From a virus: a stretch of 32,391 bases of DNA. The notes under the pieces were generated by a model. That model was not told the DNA's origin, did not search any database, and saw only the letters and a program-made list of their open reading frames with translations. The DNA lies in the IMG/VR virus record IMGVR_UViG_3300042882_000535, positions 1-32,391 of that record, one strand, 5' to 3'. This document shows, piece by piece, positions 22,371 through 30,241 of this stretch; within the stretch, counting starts at the first letter, position 1; each line of letters starts with the position of its first letter. Made by a program: the position numbers and the translations under genes.

Positions 22371-23260
22371 TTAACGAATAGGACAAGCGCCTTTTTCGCA
22401 ATCTTCCGCAGCCAACTCTTCTTCAACACAAGTTGGTACTGAGTTAATCACGCGTGTACTTGCTACAAGCTTATTATATGCCTCTTCTGATATTTCTTCA
22501 TAAGGAGCTTGAAGGAAACCATGATCAGAATGCAGCATAAAACTAACAGTTTTTATACCATTAGTGTAATTCTTTTCCAGATACGAGCGTATGGCTGGTA
22601 ATTCTTCCGGCTTATAATACACAGTACAAGACACTGAATTATCAGACCAATTGGCTTGTAAGCGACTGATCATTTCCAACTGTTTAATAGCTGTGACATC
22701 TCTTGCCAGAACCGTACCATCCGGATATCTGAAAGGAAATGTAACAACACAAGTACCATAATTCAAACTACCGTCGAAATTCTTAGCGAACTCGACCGGA
22801 TAACCATGATCAGTACAAGTTGTTACTAACGGATGTTCAGCAGCTATCCGTATCCTTCTTAGCATAAACTGAGCAAATCCAGGATGGATACCGGGGGTAA
22901 CACCGGGCAGTAATGATAAGGTACCACTAGGTTTTACAGTTGTCAGTTTGATACTAGTAGGCCAACCACGTAATGCTGAGTATTCTTCATCAGTTGTACG
23001 TAGGAACTCGTAAGCTTCATTCAACCAACCCATCTGTAAGTCAGAAGCTTGACAAATACCAGTTAATCCAATACCCATCCTCAAATTACGATGTACAACT
23101 TCTTCTGTTTCTTTCTGATGGCTGCTTAACATCAGACTGTGTTTATTTAATCGATAAACCAGCTGGGATATATCAAGGAACTCACCCAAACTAGTAATAG
23201 CTGGAAGATTAATATCTGCTAGGCAGCATGTTTCAAAATCTTCCAAACTTTGTTCTGCAC
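22371..23260 (-). CDS. nrdJ: Class II ribonucleotide reductase (NrdJ), exon 2
   Basis: The 3' exon of the adenosylcobalamin-dependent ribonucleoside-triphosphate reductase. It begins with GT, which completes the TGT codon of Cys347, and continues A-E-Q-S-L-E-D-F-E-T-C-C. Here Cys347 is the predicted thiyl-radical residue, Glu349 the active-site acid and Cys358 the second redox cysteine, eleven residues on as in the Lactobacillus enzyme. The exon ends CEKGACPIR, whose two cysteines five residues apart match the C-terminal reductant pair of class II enzymes. Unspliced RNA would allow only a fragment starting from TTG at about 23246. The joined protein has 642 residues. A terminator follows. Confidence 0.9.
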
Positions 23261-23316
23261 CATTTTGTTCAACACGATTCGCTAATTCGTGCCCGTCTTT
23301 CGACTGCTACATATCA

Positions 23317-23529
23317 CTATGCAGATCGGACTATATCATCTTGTGACGCGCTTCCACCCGCTTGGGTGTACTCTACTCTTCTACGATTTGAGTTCTCTAA
23401 AAAGTCTGCCCAGGTGTCATTGCCGTCACCATTACAATGGGTACAGTAGATTACACCGTCTCCTGGTTTAGGCTGTTTTACTTTGGGATCTTTTCCCGTA
23501 CCACTACAGTTTGGGCATATACTTCTCAT
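23317..23529 (-). CDS. Intron-encoded DnaJ-type zinc-finger protein, 70 aa
   Basis: The ORF lies between the P7 5' strand and the P7 3' strand of the intron, so it is probably in the P8 or P3-P8 loop. Its last codons overlap the conserved S element. GGAG is well placed before ATG at 23529. Sequence CPNCSGTGKD and CTHCNGDGND are two C-x-x-C-x-G-x-G units; the tail (NRRRVEYTQAGGSASQDD) is soluble. It is not an HNH, GIY-YIG or LAGLIDADG endonuclease. It might assist splicing, be a remnant, or be a passenger. Confidence 0.6.
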   Translation of the reverse strand: MRSICPNCSGTGKDPKVKQPKPGDGVIYCTHCNGDGNDTWADFLENSNRRRVEYTQAGGSASQDDIVRSA

Positions 23530-23568
23530 TAACACTCTCCTATAGAATTTCGATAGTCTCTACACTTT

Positions 23569-23856
23569 CTAAACCCGCCAAGGTTTCTGTTTTAACTTAA
23601 ATCTTTTGTTATTAGCTCGTGAGCGTGTTCCATCTAAATATGTCACATTTGCTGTATCGTTATCCGAAAGTGATTTAGACACTTTGGCATAACGAACACT
23701 CTGAATGAATCTGAATTTAAAACCATCATCATCAAATAATGTATCAGAGATGTTTAGAACTATGTTTATAAAGTCACCTGTAAGCCGACTCCTCATAAGA
23801 GAGCCTACAGCTGGTTGAGTATTTATAGGTGTTTGTTTAAAAATCACTTGACGCAT
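23569..23856 (-). CDS. Intron-encoded hypothetical protein in the P6 loop, 95 aa
   Basis: A basic protein (MRQVIFKQTPINTQ, ending KRFKLKQKPWRV) coded within the loop closed by the 12-bp P6 stem. Its stop codon overlaps the P6 3' strand. A strong ribosome site (GAGGAG) precedes ATG. It has a beta-rich middle (FRFIQSVRYAKVSKSL). No endonuclease or maturase motif is recognised. The good start signal suggests that it is really translated. Confidence 0.65.
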   Translation of the reverse strand: MRQVIFKQTPINTQPAVGSLMRSRLTGDFINIVLNISDTLFDDDGFKFRFIQSVRYAKVSKSLSDNDTANVTYLDGTRSRANNKRFKLKQKPWRV

Positions 23857-23979
23857 TTATGACACTCCTCTAGTAGTCATGTCAGTTAATATACAACTTG
23901 GCGGGTCTAGCTTAGCTCGGGATTGCCTACGTGAGGTGTTCCCCGAATTCACGTCATTTTAAATCCGCCTGCTAGTGAA

Positions 23980-25018
23980 ACGGATTATATCCAACTACTT
24001 TTGGATCAGGATATCTAGTATCACCTAATCTACCAACTTTTCTAGAGAGTTCTGGGTTTATCAGACCATAACACTCTCCATTGCCTTTATAGCCTTCCCA
24101 GAAGTATTCGTGCAAATCCTCTAGATCGCTACAAGCAACACTGTTATTACTCATAGCGCGCCAAGGTGGAATATTGCCTAAGTCCCAACGTTTGGCCAAC
24201 AAATATTCAATATCATCAGGATCACCAATGCACAACAAAGCAGATCGCCTAACGTTGCCTGCAACTATTATTGCAGCAATGATATTCATGACATCCAAAC
24301 AATCGATAGGCCTTACACTACGACCGCGACGTTTCATCAAGACTTCTGAAATTTGCTGAAGACCTCTGCATAAATCTTCAGGCCCAGAAGCCACCCCGCC
24401 AAATCCTTTGATTGGTGTACCTTTACCACGTATAGCTTGTGTTGAGTACGTAAAGGTTCCCTTCTCAGCAGAATCACTCAAGAAAGCTGCTTTCAGGGTC
24501 TTACCTAAGAACCTTACCCAACCCTCACGCGAGTCTGGTATGATGAAATCAGCACCACCGTGATCAACTCGTGTAGGGGGTTTAAACCAAGATTTAACAG
24601 GAGGTAGCTTTTCAACATATTGTCGTTGAATGCTAAAACCTACACCGCAGCCTAATCCTAGCATATCCATGGCCCAACAGAAAGGTCTGACAGGGCTGTC
24701 TATCACCTTAAACGCGCAGTTTTGCAAAGAAGATAATCCTAAACGATCAACTGTAGGAGTTCCTAATTGCCACAAGAATCTGCCAGCAGGAAATGCTTTT
24801 AGCTGTAGCATATATTCTGCTAACCTTATTGCTTCATCTTTCGAGAAGACACCGCCTAGCTGGGTTTCAGAGGCGTTTATTATCCGTAATATCGTATCCG
24901 GCCATTCTTCTTGCTGACCGTTTTCCATTTTGCGACTATATGTTCGCTTGTAGGTAAGGTAACCGACAGTAGACCACGGAGTCTCAATTTTTGGCAAATC
25001 GTTAATAGTTAGTTGCAT
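23980..25018 (-). CDS. nrdJ: Class II ribonucleotide reductase (NrdJ), exon 1
   Basis: The 5' exon encodes 346 residues plus the first base of codon 347. In unspliced RNA the frame stops at 23972 after Y-N-P-F-H. It contains the redox cysteine Cys101 (LQNCAF), the NVRRSA and SNNSVA stretches conserved in adenosylcobalamin-dependent RTP reductases, and ends GYNP just before the radical cysteine. The enzyme reduces ribonucleoside triphosphates to deoxy forms using B12, without a second subunit, supplying dNTPs for phage replication. Absence of NrdB-like genes here fits the monomeric class, though the window is partial. Start overlaps the preceding gene by 17 bases; AAAGG lies upstream. Confidence 0.92.
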
Positions 25019-25304
25019 TCAATACCTTTTCTTTCATTAGCAATTGTATTTCATCCATGGTTGTTGGACCGGATTGCAAATCCCACTGCAAACCCAGGGC
25101 ATTCATTATACTATCATCTGTCATATGGAATACACCTAATTCTGTTTTCAATAACCAATCACCTATATATGCAATTTCTGAATCTGACTTGCCATATATT
25201 ATTGCTGCATTACCTTTGTACCAGCTACAAATACCATTACTAAAAGCAGCAGCTTCGTGTCGACTTTCATTTGTCAGCTTAAATCCTTGTAGATTTATTA
25301 GCAT
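25002..25304 (-). CDS. Hypothetical protein, 100 aa, paralogue of the next gene upstream
   Basis: The core GDWLLKTELGVFHMTDDSI...LGL matches GDVAFKSRLGIFHTSTHAL...LGM in the adjacent 97-aa protein, suggesting tandem duplication. The rest (AAAFSNGICSWYKGNAAIIYGKS) is soluble alpha/beta. It overlaps the reductase start by 17 bases, so the two may be co-translated. Function unknown. Confidence 0.6.
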   Translation of the reverse strand: MLINLQGFKLTNESRHEAAAFSNGICSWYKGNAAIIYGKSDSEIAYIGDWLLKTELGVFHMTDDSIMNALGLQWDLQSGPTTMDEIQLLMKEKVLNATNY

Positions 25305-25572
25305 ATATAAGATCGTTAAATTCTGGCATGCCTAGAGTATACAGCAAGGCATGTGTGGAAGTGTGAAATATGCCGAGTCGTGATTTAAAAGCAACATCAC
25401 CTACACATATGCGACATTCTTCATCATTCAACCCACGATACTCTATCTCACGTTTTATAGGAGGCAACCTAGTACCTTTTATCGATCCGTTAACGAAACT
25501 GACCATTTGGTCAAAATTATCAACTGTCAACATAAGGATTTCAAACTCTACAGTTAATTTTCTTATTTCCAT
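25279..25572 (-). CDS. Hypothetical protein, 97 aa, tandem paralogue
   Basis: Shares G-D-x-x-x-K-x-x-L-G-(I/V)-F-H-x-(S/T), then L-G-(L/M), with the product of 25002-25304. Its first half (VEFEILMLTVDNFDQMVSFVNG) is different and helical. It ends 26 bases inside the paralogue. The start codon has only a weak ribosome site. Unknown function. Confidence 0.55.
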   Translation of the reverse strand: MEIRKLTVEFEILMLTVDNFDQMVSFVNGSIKGTRLPPIKREIEYRGLNDEECRICVGDVAFKSRLGIFHTSTHALLYTLGMPEFNDLIYANKSTRI

Positions 25573-25594
25573 TTCTAATCTTGAATTATATATT

Positions 25595-25765
25595 TCACAG
25601 GTAACACACCGCTAGTGCCAACAACACTAAGGGCCAAAACAATATCCATATAAGTCTTGCAAATTTTCCATAGCGTTTAGAGATCTTGAAGAAATCTTCG
25701 CCAATACCTCTTCCGAAGTTGATGTATACTAGAAAGAACAATGTGCCCGAAATGAGTACATCCAC
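25595..25765 (-). CDS. Small membrane protein, 56 aa, GTG start
   Basis: A frame with no ATG that fills a 197-base gap. From GTG at 25765 it reads VDVLISGTLFFLVYINFGRG, a charged loop (EDFFKISKRYGKFARL) and a second hydrophobic segment (WILFWPLVLLALAVC). Two membrane segments joined by a basic cytoplasmic loop are convincing as protein, and no other frame in the gap is. The ribosome site is poor and the start is uncertain. Confidence 0.5.
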   Translation of the reverse strand: MDVLISGTLFFLVYINFGRGIGEDFFKISKRYGKFARLIWILFWPLVLLALAVCYL

Positions 25766-25769
25766 TAGA

Positions 25770-26012
25770 TTAATCCGTATCAGTCAGTGAATGTAAGCTA
25801 TCAGGCGTATCTGACAAGCTTGCTGGAATACGCTTGAAGCTATTTTCACACACAATACTTTCTACAACCTTCGCTATTTGAACACATTTGCCTCTCATCT
25901 GTTCTGTAGCGGCGGCTTCCTTTGCTATATCGAGGGCATCTGCAAAAGTATTAGCAGAGTCAAAGATTATACCTTCTCTTTCAGCTAGTACATAGTATTT
26001 ATTGGTAGACAT
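25770..26012 (-). CDS. Hypothetical protein, 80 aa
   Basis: A strong ribosome site (AGGAGG) precedes ATG, eight bases after the helicase stop. Sequence MSTNKYYVLAEREGIIFDSANTFADAL, then a helix and a serine/aspartate-rich tail (SLSDTPDSLHSLTDTD). The beginning resembles short phage proteins with a Y-Y-V-L strand and A-x-D-A helix; no named family. Confidence 0.6.
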   Translation of the reverse strand: MSTNKYYVLAEREGIIFDSANTFADALDIAKEAAATEQMRGKCVQIAKVVESIVCENSFKRIPASLSDTPDSLHSLTDTD

Positions 26013-26020
26013 GAATCCTC

Positions 26021-28648
26021 CTAATCAAATGAAGTTACTTGGGTATCCACTGGGTATAATCGACCAGTAGCTATTTTATAAGTTGCAGCTCCAGCCATTC
26101 CAGTTAAGCCAGTATATCTACATTTTAATACTGAAAATTGCATTGTGTTCTTTTCTTCAACAGTCTCAGCCATTAAGTTTCTAGCAAATCCGATAACATC
26201 AAATGAGATTTGCTTGATTGAGCCTGAGTTGTGAGTTATTATATGATTACCTAGTAGAAAACGGGAATTACCATCGAGTACAAAACCATAGTAAGGCTGT
26301 TTATCTAGCTTCTCTACAATTATGCCTCGTTTCAACGCATCACATGCTCTCAGAACCTTATTAGACTTTTGACAAGGTATTTTTGAAATATTACCAGATA
26401 TCATAACTTGATAGATAATAGTGCCATTTGAACTATAAGCACCCTTTATAGTCTGAGCACGTAAGTTGCTATACAAACCTAAGGACCTAGCGATATCACG
26501 AACATCACTTGCAAGTTTGTAATCTTTTTGGTAAAAGTAAAAATTCTCGTCTCTATTAGAGTAAGAACCGTCAGTGTCTAGTAGTCCAGCTAACAGTTGT
26601 AAGCGATCTTCGATAGAGCTATAACGATACTGCACAGGAATATGTTTGTTATTCAACACGTTAAGACTTCTTAACTTCTCCAACATCTCTCCTTTTTCAT
26701 TCGTTATGAAGTTGACATACTCTCTTTTACGGTTATTAGGCCAGGAAATCTTAGCCTCAATTTCATCAGCAACCCTTTGTGCAATGCCCAGCTCACTTGC
26801 ATCCATGATCCTAAATGCGGATTTTGAGCCATCACCAAGCCATGCTCCGAATGCATATGGTGGAATTAACAATTCTCTTTTAGGTAACTCATATCCAGAG
26901 GAATAATGCATCTTACAACGTTCTTGGTAGTTGGCAGATTTTTCTAAGAACTCCTTTACAGAAATATCAAAGATACGGTTGTTGTGTGAAAGCGTCAGCA
27001 CATGATCTTCATTACATATAAAAGAATCTTTAGAAGTCTTCATACTAATCCTATACATCTGCTGCTCCCCTCTAGCGAGTCTTAATACATTTCTAGGAGT
27101 ACCATCGTCACCCATTAGTTGCATTCCAACATCTACATCCTGTACAGGAATCTTGCTTCCATTGTATAACAATACCTTGGTATTAAGCGCTAAACAACCT
27201 TTTATGTCATCTAAGGAAGGCATCCGACCCTCTTCAAATGATTTACCACCAAATGAGGCTTTGCGTAAATGCGATATAAGTCCTATCCAAACTTCTGGAT
27301 ATTTCTTCACGAGACGTAATAAGTCATTCATTACTTTATCAATGGCTTCATTACCGGTAAGATCGCCTGCACCTTCAGATACAAGTATCGTAATATGATC
27401 CAAGTATATATGTTTACAACCTAACAATATCATATACTCTAGTTTGTCTACAATACCTTCATCATCAATAGAGCCTTGATGATCCAATAAGACAATCCGG
27501 TCATCTTTCCAAAGTTCATCAAAACCTTGTTTAAGATCTTCGATCGGTATTTCCTCATAAGCAGGATTTCGATTGATGGCCATGCCAGCCAATTTCCTAC
27601 CAGTCTCAGCTGGAGCTTCTTCCAGAGAAACTACACCGACCATATCATCAGTGATTTCCAAAGTATGTATTAAGTCTTCTCTCAATACCGTACTCTTACC
27701 TGTACTGGTTCCTGATATAAACAGCGCAATCTCACCACCACGCTTCCCTTTGGTCTTAGCGTTAACACCTCCGATACATGGTGGATACGGTATAGATTTT
27801 CGGGAGTTGTATTCGACTAGCTGCTTCCATACCTGATCACCTGTTAAAATGCCAGCAGGAGTTATTCTAGCAGCATCAAATACAGACTGCATAAGAGCTT
27901 TGGCACCCAAATTTCGCAATACATCTGACGCATCATTAAGCGGTAACTTTACTTTTCTTGCTTTGTCATACCCAATAACCTTCAGCAGTTCTGAAACAGC
28001 CTCTGCACCAGCCTCATCTTCATCCATCATTATTACAACTTCATCGAATGATCGTATGAATTCTCGATGAGCCATTGAAGATTTGTGAGCAATCGAGGAG
28101 GATGATAGGGCAACTACAGGATAGAATTTATTGTAATGCTCGAAAGATGCTTGAGCTACACTAAGACAATCTATTTCACCTTCTGTGATTACTAGACGTT
28201 TTCCACCAGGTTGAAATCGATCAATTCCAAATAAATTAGATGATTTACCATTTGCCCAATAAAAATTCTTATCAGCTACACGTCTCACCTTAAAGCATGT
28301 ATCTAACGCATACGGATAATGATGATGAGTAATATCGCCATCTTCATTAAATGCCAAAGTCACCTTATAAAATGCGGCAACTTCTTTTGATATCTTCCGA
28401 TCTCTAATGGCATGCGATTTGAATGCATCGGGATTGAACGGTGGCCGTAACTCCTTAGGACTTACAGGGGCTCTGGGAGCATCTCCAGTTTTATCTCTAA
28501 CATTTCCATCTAAATCAAAGTGACCAGGTCTCTCATAATGACCACAATCCGCAGCGTAACAATAAGCAGAGCCGTCATCGTATATCTTCCAGCCTTGCTT
28601 ACTATCACACTTGGGACAAGGTTGATCAGCTACAACTATCGTTCCCAT
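26021..28648 (-). CDS. Primase-helicase (T7 gp4 type) interrupted by an intein
   Basis: An 875-residue precursor; 552 residues after splicing, close to the 566 of T7 gp4. The N-terminal zinc finger has Cys11, Cys14, Cys30 and Cys35. The TOPRIM primase centre has TEGE (155-158) and MMDEDEAG (207-214). The helicase domain has Walker A GTSTGKST (313-320), a Walker B-type IYLDH (414-418), and ISHLRK (458-463). The intein occupies residues 485-807, between DDIKG and SGSIKQ, in the conserved DNA-contact loop. The enzyme unwinds DNA at the fork and makes RNA primers for the phage polymerase. Ribosome site weak; ATG overlaps the previous stop. Confidence 0.93.
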   Translation of the reverse strand: MGTIVVADQPCPKCDSKQGWKIYDDGSAYCYAADCGHYERPGHFDLDGNVRDKTGDAPRAPVSPKELRPPFNPDAFKSHAIRDRKISKEVAAFYKVTLAFNEDGDITHHHYPYALDTCFKVRRVADKNFYWANGKSSNLFGIDRFQPGGKRLVITEGEIDCLSVAQASFEHYNKFYPVVALSSSSIAHKSSMAHREFIRSFDEVVIMMDEDEAGAEAVSELLKVIGYDKARKVKLPLNDASDVLRNLGAKALMQSVFDAARITPAGILTGDQVWKQLVEYNSRKSIPYPPCIGGVNAKTKGKRGGEIALFISGTSTGKSTVLREDLIHTLEITDDMVGVVSLEEAPAETGRKLAGMAINRNPAYEEIPIEDLKQGFDELWKDDRIVLLDHQGSIDDEGIVDKLEYMILLGCKHIYLDHITILVSEGAGDLTGNEAIDKVMNDLLRLVKKYPEVWIGLISHLRKASFGGKSFEEGRMPSLDDIKGCLALNTKVLLYNGSKIPVQDVDVGMQLMGDDGTPRNVLRLARGEQQMYRISMKTSKDSFICNEDHVLTLSHNNRIFDISVKEFLEKSANYQERCKMHYSSGYELPKRELLIPPYAFGAWLGDGSKSAFRIMDASELGIAQRVADEIEAKISWPNNRKREYVNFITNEKGEMLEKLRSLNVLNNKHIPVQYRYSSIEDRLQLLAGLLDTDGSYSNRDENFYFYQKDYKLASDVRDIARSLGLYSNLRAQTIKGAYSSNGTIIYQVMISGNISKIPCQKSNKVLRACDALKRGIIVEKLDKQPYYGFVLDGNSRFLLGNHIITHNSGSIKQISFDVIGFARNLMAETVEEKNTMQFSVLKCRYTGLTGMAGAATYKIATGRLYPVDTQVTSFD
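26228..27196 (-). mobile_element. Intein with LAGLIDADG homing endonuclease
   Basis: Residues 485-807 of the primase-helicase precursor (323 aa). It begins CLALNTKVLLYNG (Cys1 nucleophile) and ends HIITHN followed by Ser, the standard His-Asn/Ser splice junction. Block B reads CNEDHV with His549, but has Asn where Thr is usual. Two LAGLIDADG-type motifs, AFGAWLGDG (599-607) and LAGLLDTDG (686-694), identify a two-motif homing endonuclease with both acidic residues retained. Splicing should join DDIKG to SGSIKQ. The site is near, but two residues from, the known site in cyanobacterial DnaB (by my recall). Confidence 0.93.
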
Positions 28649-29088
28649 ATCAATAAGTGCTCATGTTTGCCAATCGCTTTCCAAAAGCTATTCCAATTTT
28701 TCACAATAACCTTATTAATCTCCTCATTTACTTTGAAAGTTATACTCTCAATCCTTGTGTTATAAAATTCATTTGATAACGGTACACAAGAGAGTGTTTG
28801 AAGAAAAGTCTCAGCCCATGCTAGCCCGCCCAATGTAGTACATTCGCCTAAGACAATGAAGTCAAATTCAGAAGCAGGTCTGATTGCCAGATGATCCTTC
28901 AACTCTTTACAAGAAGTCTTATAAGTCCTCCAATCAGATTCTTCTCCCTTCTTCAAGCCTCTTTTAACTTTATAGGACTTCTTACCAATGTAGTACCGTT
29001 TAGCCCACTTATCATGCACTATGTATACAAAGCCTAGATAAGGTTTTTGTCCCATTTGGCGGTCGTATTTCCATACACCATTATTCAT
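28636..29088 (-). CDS. SegE-like GIY-YIG family nuclease
   Basis: A 150-residue protein with FVYIVHDKWAKRYYIGKKS near residue 20, a version of the G-(I/F)-(V)-Y...Y-I-G core, then YKTSCKELKDHL and GLAWAETFLQTL. This matches from memory the SegE-like GIY-YIG domain of T4-related phage endonucleases. The usual catalytic Arg and Glu may be R76-like and E105-like positions but cannot be fixed by eye. A position between flap exonuclease and primase-helicase suggests either a structural nuclease of recombination/host DNA breakdown or a free-standing homing endonuclease. AAGGAG lies before ATG at 29088, which overlaps the previous stop. Confidence 0.6.
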   Translation of the reverse strand: MNNGVWKYDRQMGQKPYLGFVYIVHDKWAKRYYIGKKSYKVKRGLKKGEESDWRTYKTSCKELKDHLAIRPASEFDFIVLGECTTLGGLAWAETFLQTLSCVPLSNEFYNTRIESITFKVNEEINKVIVKNWNSFWKAIGKHEHLLIWER

Positions 29089-29942
29089 CGCATCTCCTTT
29101 GCTACAGGCCACTCATCAAAAGAAAAGAAATCAGAAGGGTGTCGTAGTATGTGTAGCAATTTCGCATTTGATAGCAAGTACTCCGCCCACAAATTCTTAT
29201 ACTTATCGATATACATGCTAACAACTAACTCTTGCATGGCAGCTTCATTTCCAAGAGGTACACTCTTTATTAGCTTATCAGCTGTCTTTGGGCCGATACC
29301 GGGCAATCCGGGAATGTGATCCACTAAGTCACCCTGTAGCATTTGACCATAATACAGATCCAAAGCCTCTTCACGACTAATAGTATATCTAGTGCCTTTT
29401 ATAGGATTATGATGTCGACCTTCTATGCAGTTGAGATCTTTATCGCCTGAACATACAACAAAAGGCTTTCCAATAGCACGACACTGCTCTGCCCATATTC
29501 GTACTAGATCATCTGCTTCCATCCAATCTGCCTTTACCATGAATTCAGGAAACTCTTGTTCCATGTATTCAGTTAGCATTGCGACCCATTGATAGCGATC
29601 AGGGCTTCTATCTTGTCTAGCGAGTTTATAATCAGGAAAGATTTCTGATCTAAAGTTAGTGGAAGACTTTACGGCAAATAAATACTCATCTGTAAAGTAT
29701 GTCTCACATATCTCTGTAACCAAATCCATTACAGATTTTGCAGATTTTCTTATGAAAGAATGCACCTCATCATAGTCAAAAGATATATCTTCGAGTGCTA
29801 TCTCTGAAACATCTACTCCTGTTGCTTCTGCCAACTCTTTCTTCTTAACTTCATATATCGGTTTTAGAATTCTACGAGAGCCCTCATGCAATACCATGTC
29901 ACCATCAAATATTACTACAGTATCAGCGATTGACACGACCAT
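29085..29942 (-). CDS. 5'-3' exonuclease, flap/T7 gp6 type
   Basis: A 285-residue FEN-family nuclease. Metal-binding acidic motifs: FDGDMV (13-18), EADDLV near 143, CSGDKDL near 166, and GDLVDHIPG near 206. A helix-3-turn-helix DNA-binding element follows (GLPGIGPKTADKLI). It removes RNA primers and flaps and may degrade host DNA. Overlaps the MazG-like gene by 20 bases. The start must lie before FDGD, and the ATG at 29942 is the only good candidate. Confidence 0.9.
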   Translation of the reverse strand: MVVSIADTVVIFDGDMVLHEGSRRILKPIYEVKKKELAEATGVDVSEIALEDISFDYDEVHSFIRKSAKSVMDLVTEICETYFTDEYLFAVKSSTNFRSEIFPDYKLARQDRSPDRYQWVAMLTEYMEQEFPEFMVKADWMEADDLVRIWAEQCRAIGKPFVVCSGDKDLNCIEGRHHNPIKGTRYTISREEALDLYYGQMLQGDLVDHIPGLPGIGPKTADKLIKSVPLGNEAAMQELVVSMYIDKYKNLWAEYLLSNAKLLHILRHPSDFFSFDEWPVAKEMR

Positions 29943-30234
29943 TCTCGATTGCGATTTCTAGATATTTTGAATATGTCTGAAGTTTACCCCTAACATATTC
30001 AGCCTTTGGTAACAGGTCAATTCCTATAGAACTCTCAATATTACCAACCCATAAATATACATCTGATAATTCTTCAGATACTGCTTCATAATTAGTTTTC
30101 AAGGTCTTTGGAGATATTTCACTCCAACCAAAATATACAGTTTTTAATAAAGTTTTTTGGGCTCTGAGACAAGCCTCTGCAAGCTCCCCGAGCTCTTCAG
30201 CTGTCTTTGTTAGCACGTATTGCTCTTCTGTCAT
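29923..30234 (-). CDS. MazG-like nucleotide pyrophosphohydrolase
   Basis: A 103-residue all-helical protein with the EExxE...ExxD signature: EELGEL (13-18) and EELSDV (54-59), which binds magnesium in MazG-type enzymes. These hydrolyse nucleoside triphosphates, possibly cleaning the dNTP pool or reducing ppGpp. I chose the ATG at 30234 because GAGGAA lies directly upstream; an earlier in-frame ATG overlaps the stop of the preceding gene. It lies among replication genes, as in many phages. Confidence 0.7.
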   Translation of the reverse strand: MTEEQYVLTKTAEELGELAEACLRAQKTLLKTVYFGWSEISPKTLKTNYEAVSEELSDVYLWVGNIESSIGIDLLPKAEYVRGKLQTYSKYLEIAIENGRVNR

Positions 30235-30241
30235 AATTTCC

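Larger units (their letters stand above)
23261..23979 (-). ncRNA. Group I intron in nrdJ, 719 nt
   Basis: The 5' exon ends ...AATCCGT (T at 23980) and the intron guide GCGGATT (23962-23968) pairs with it over seven positions with the required U-G at the splice site (P1). The core is present: AATCCCGAGC (P/P4, 23915-23924); a 12-bp P6 (23897-23908 with 23571-23582); GTGTAGAGACTATC (R) with GACTAT pairing to ATAGTC (P7, 23553-23558 with 23329-23334); and a GUC-GAAA-GAC hairpin (23295-23304) in the P9 region. The intron ends in G (23261). Removal joins NP|C|AEQ in frame. Two small ORFs lie inside; no homing-endonuclease motif is visible. Confidence 0.92.

Noticed and set aside
22371-25018. Reductase seen as a pseudogene or sequencing frameshift
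   Set aside because: The gap of 719 bases has a full group I core and exact in-frame junctions restoring the active-site motif, which a random break would not give.
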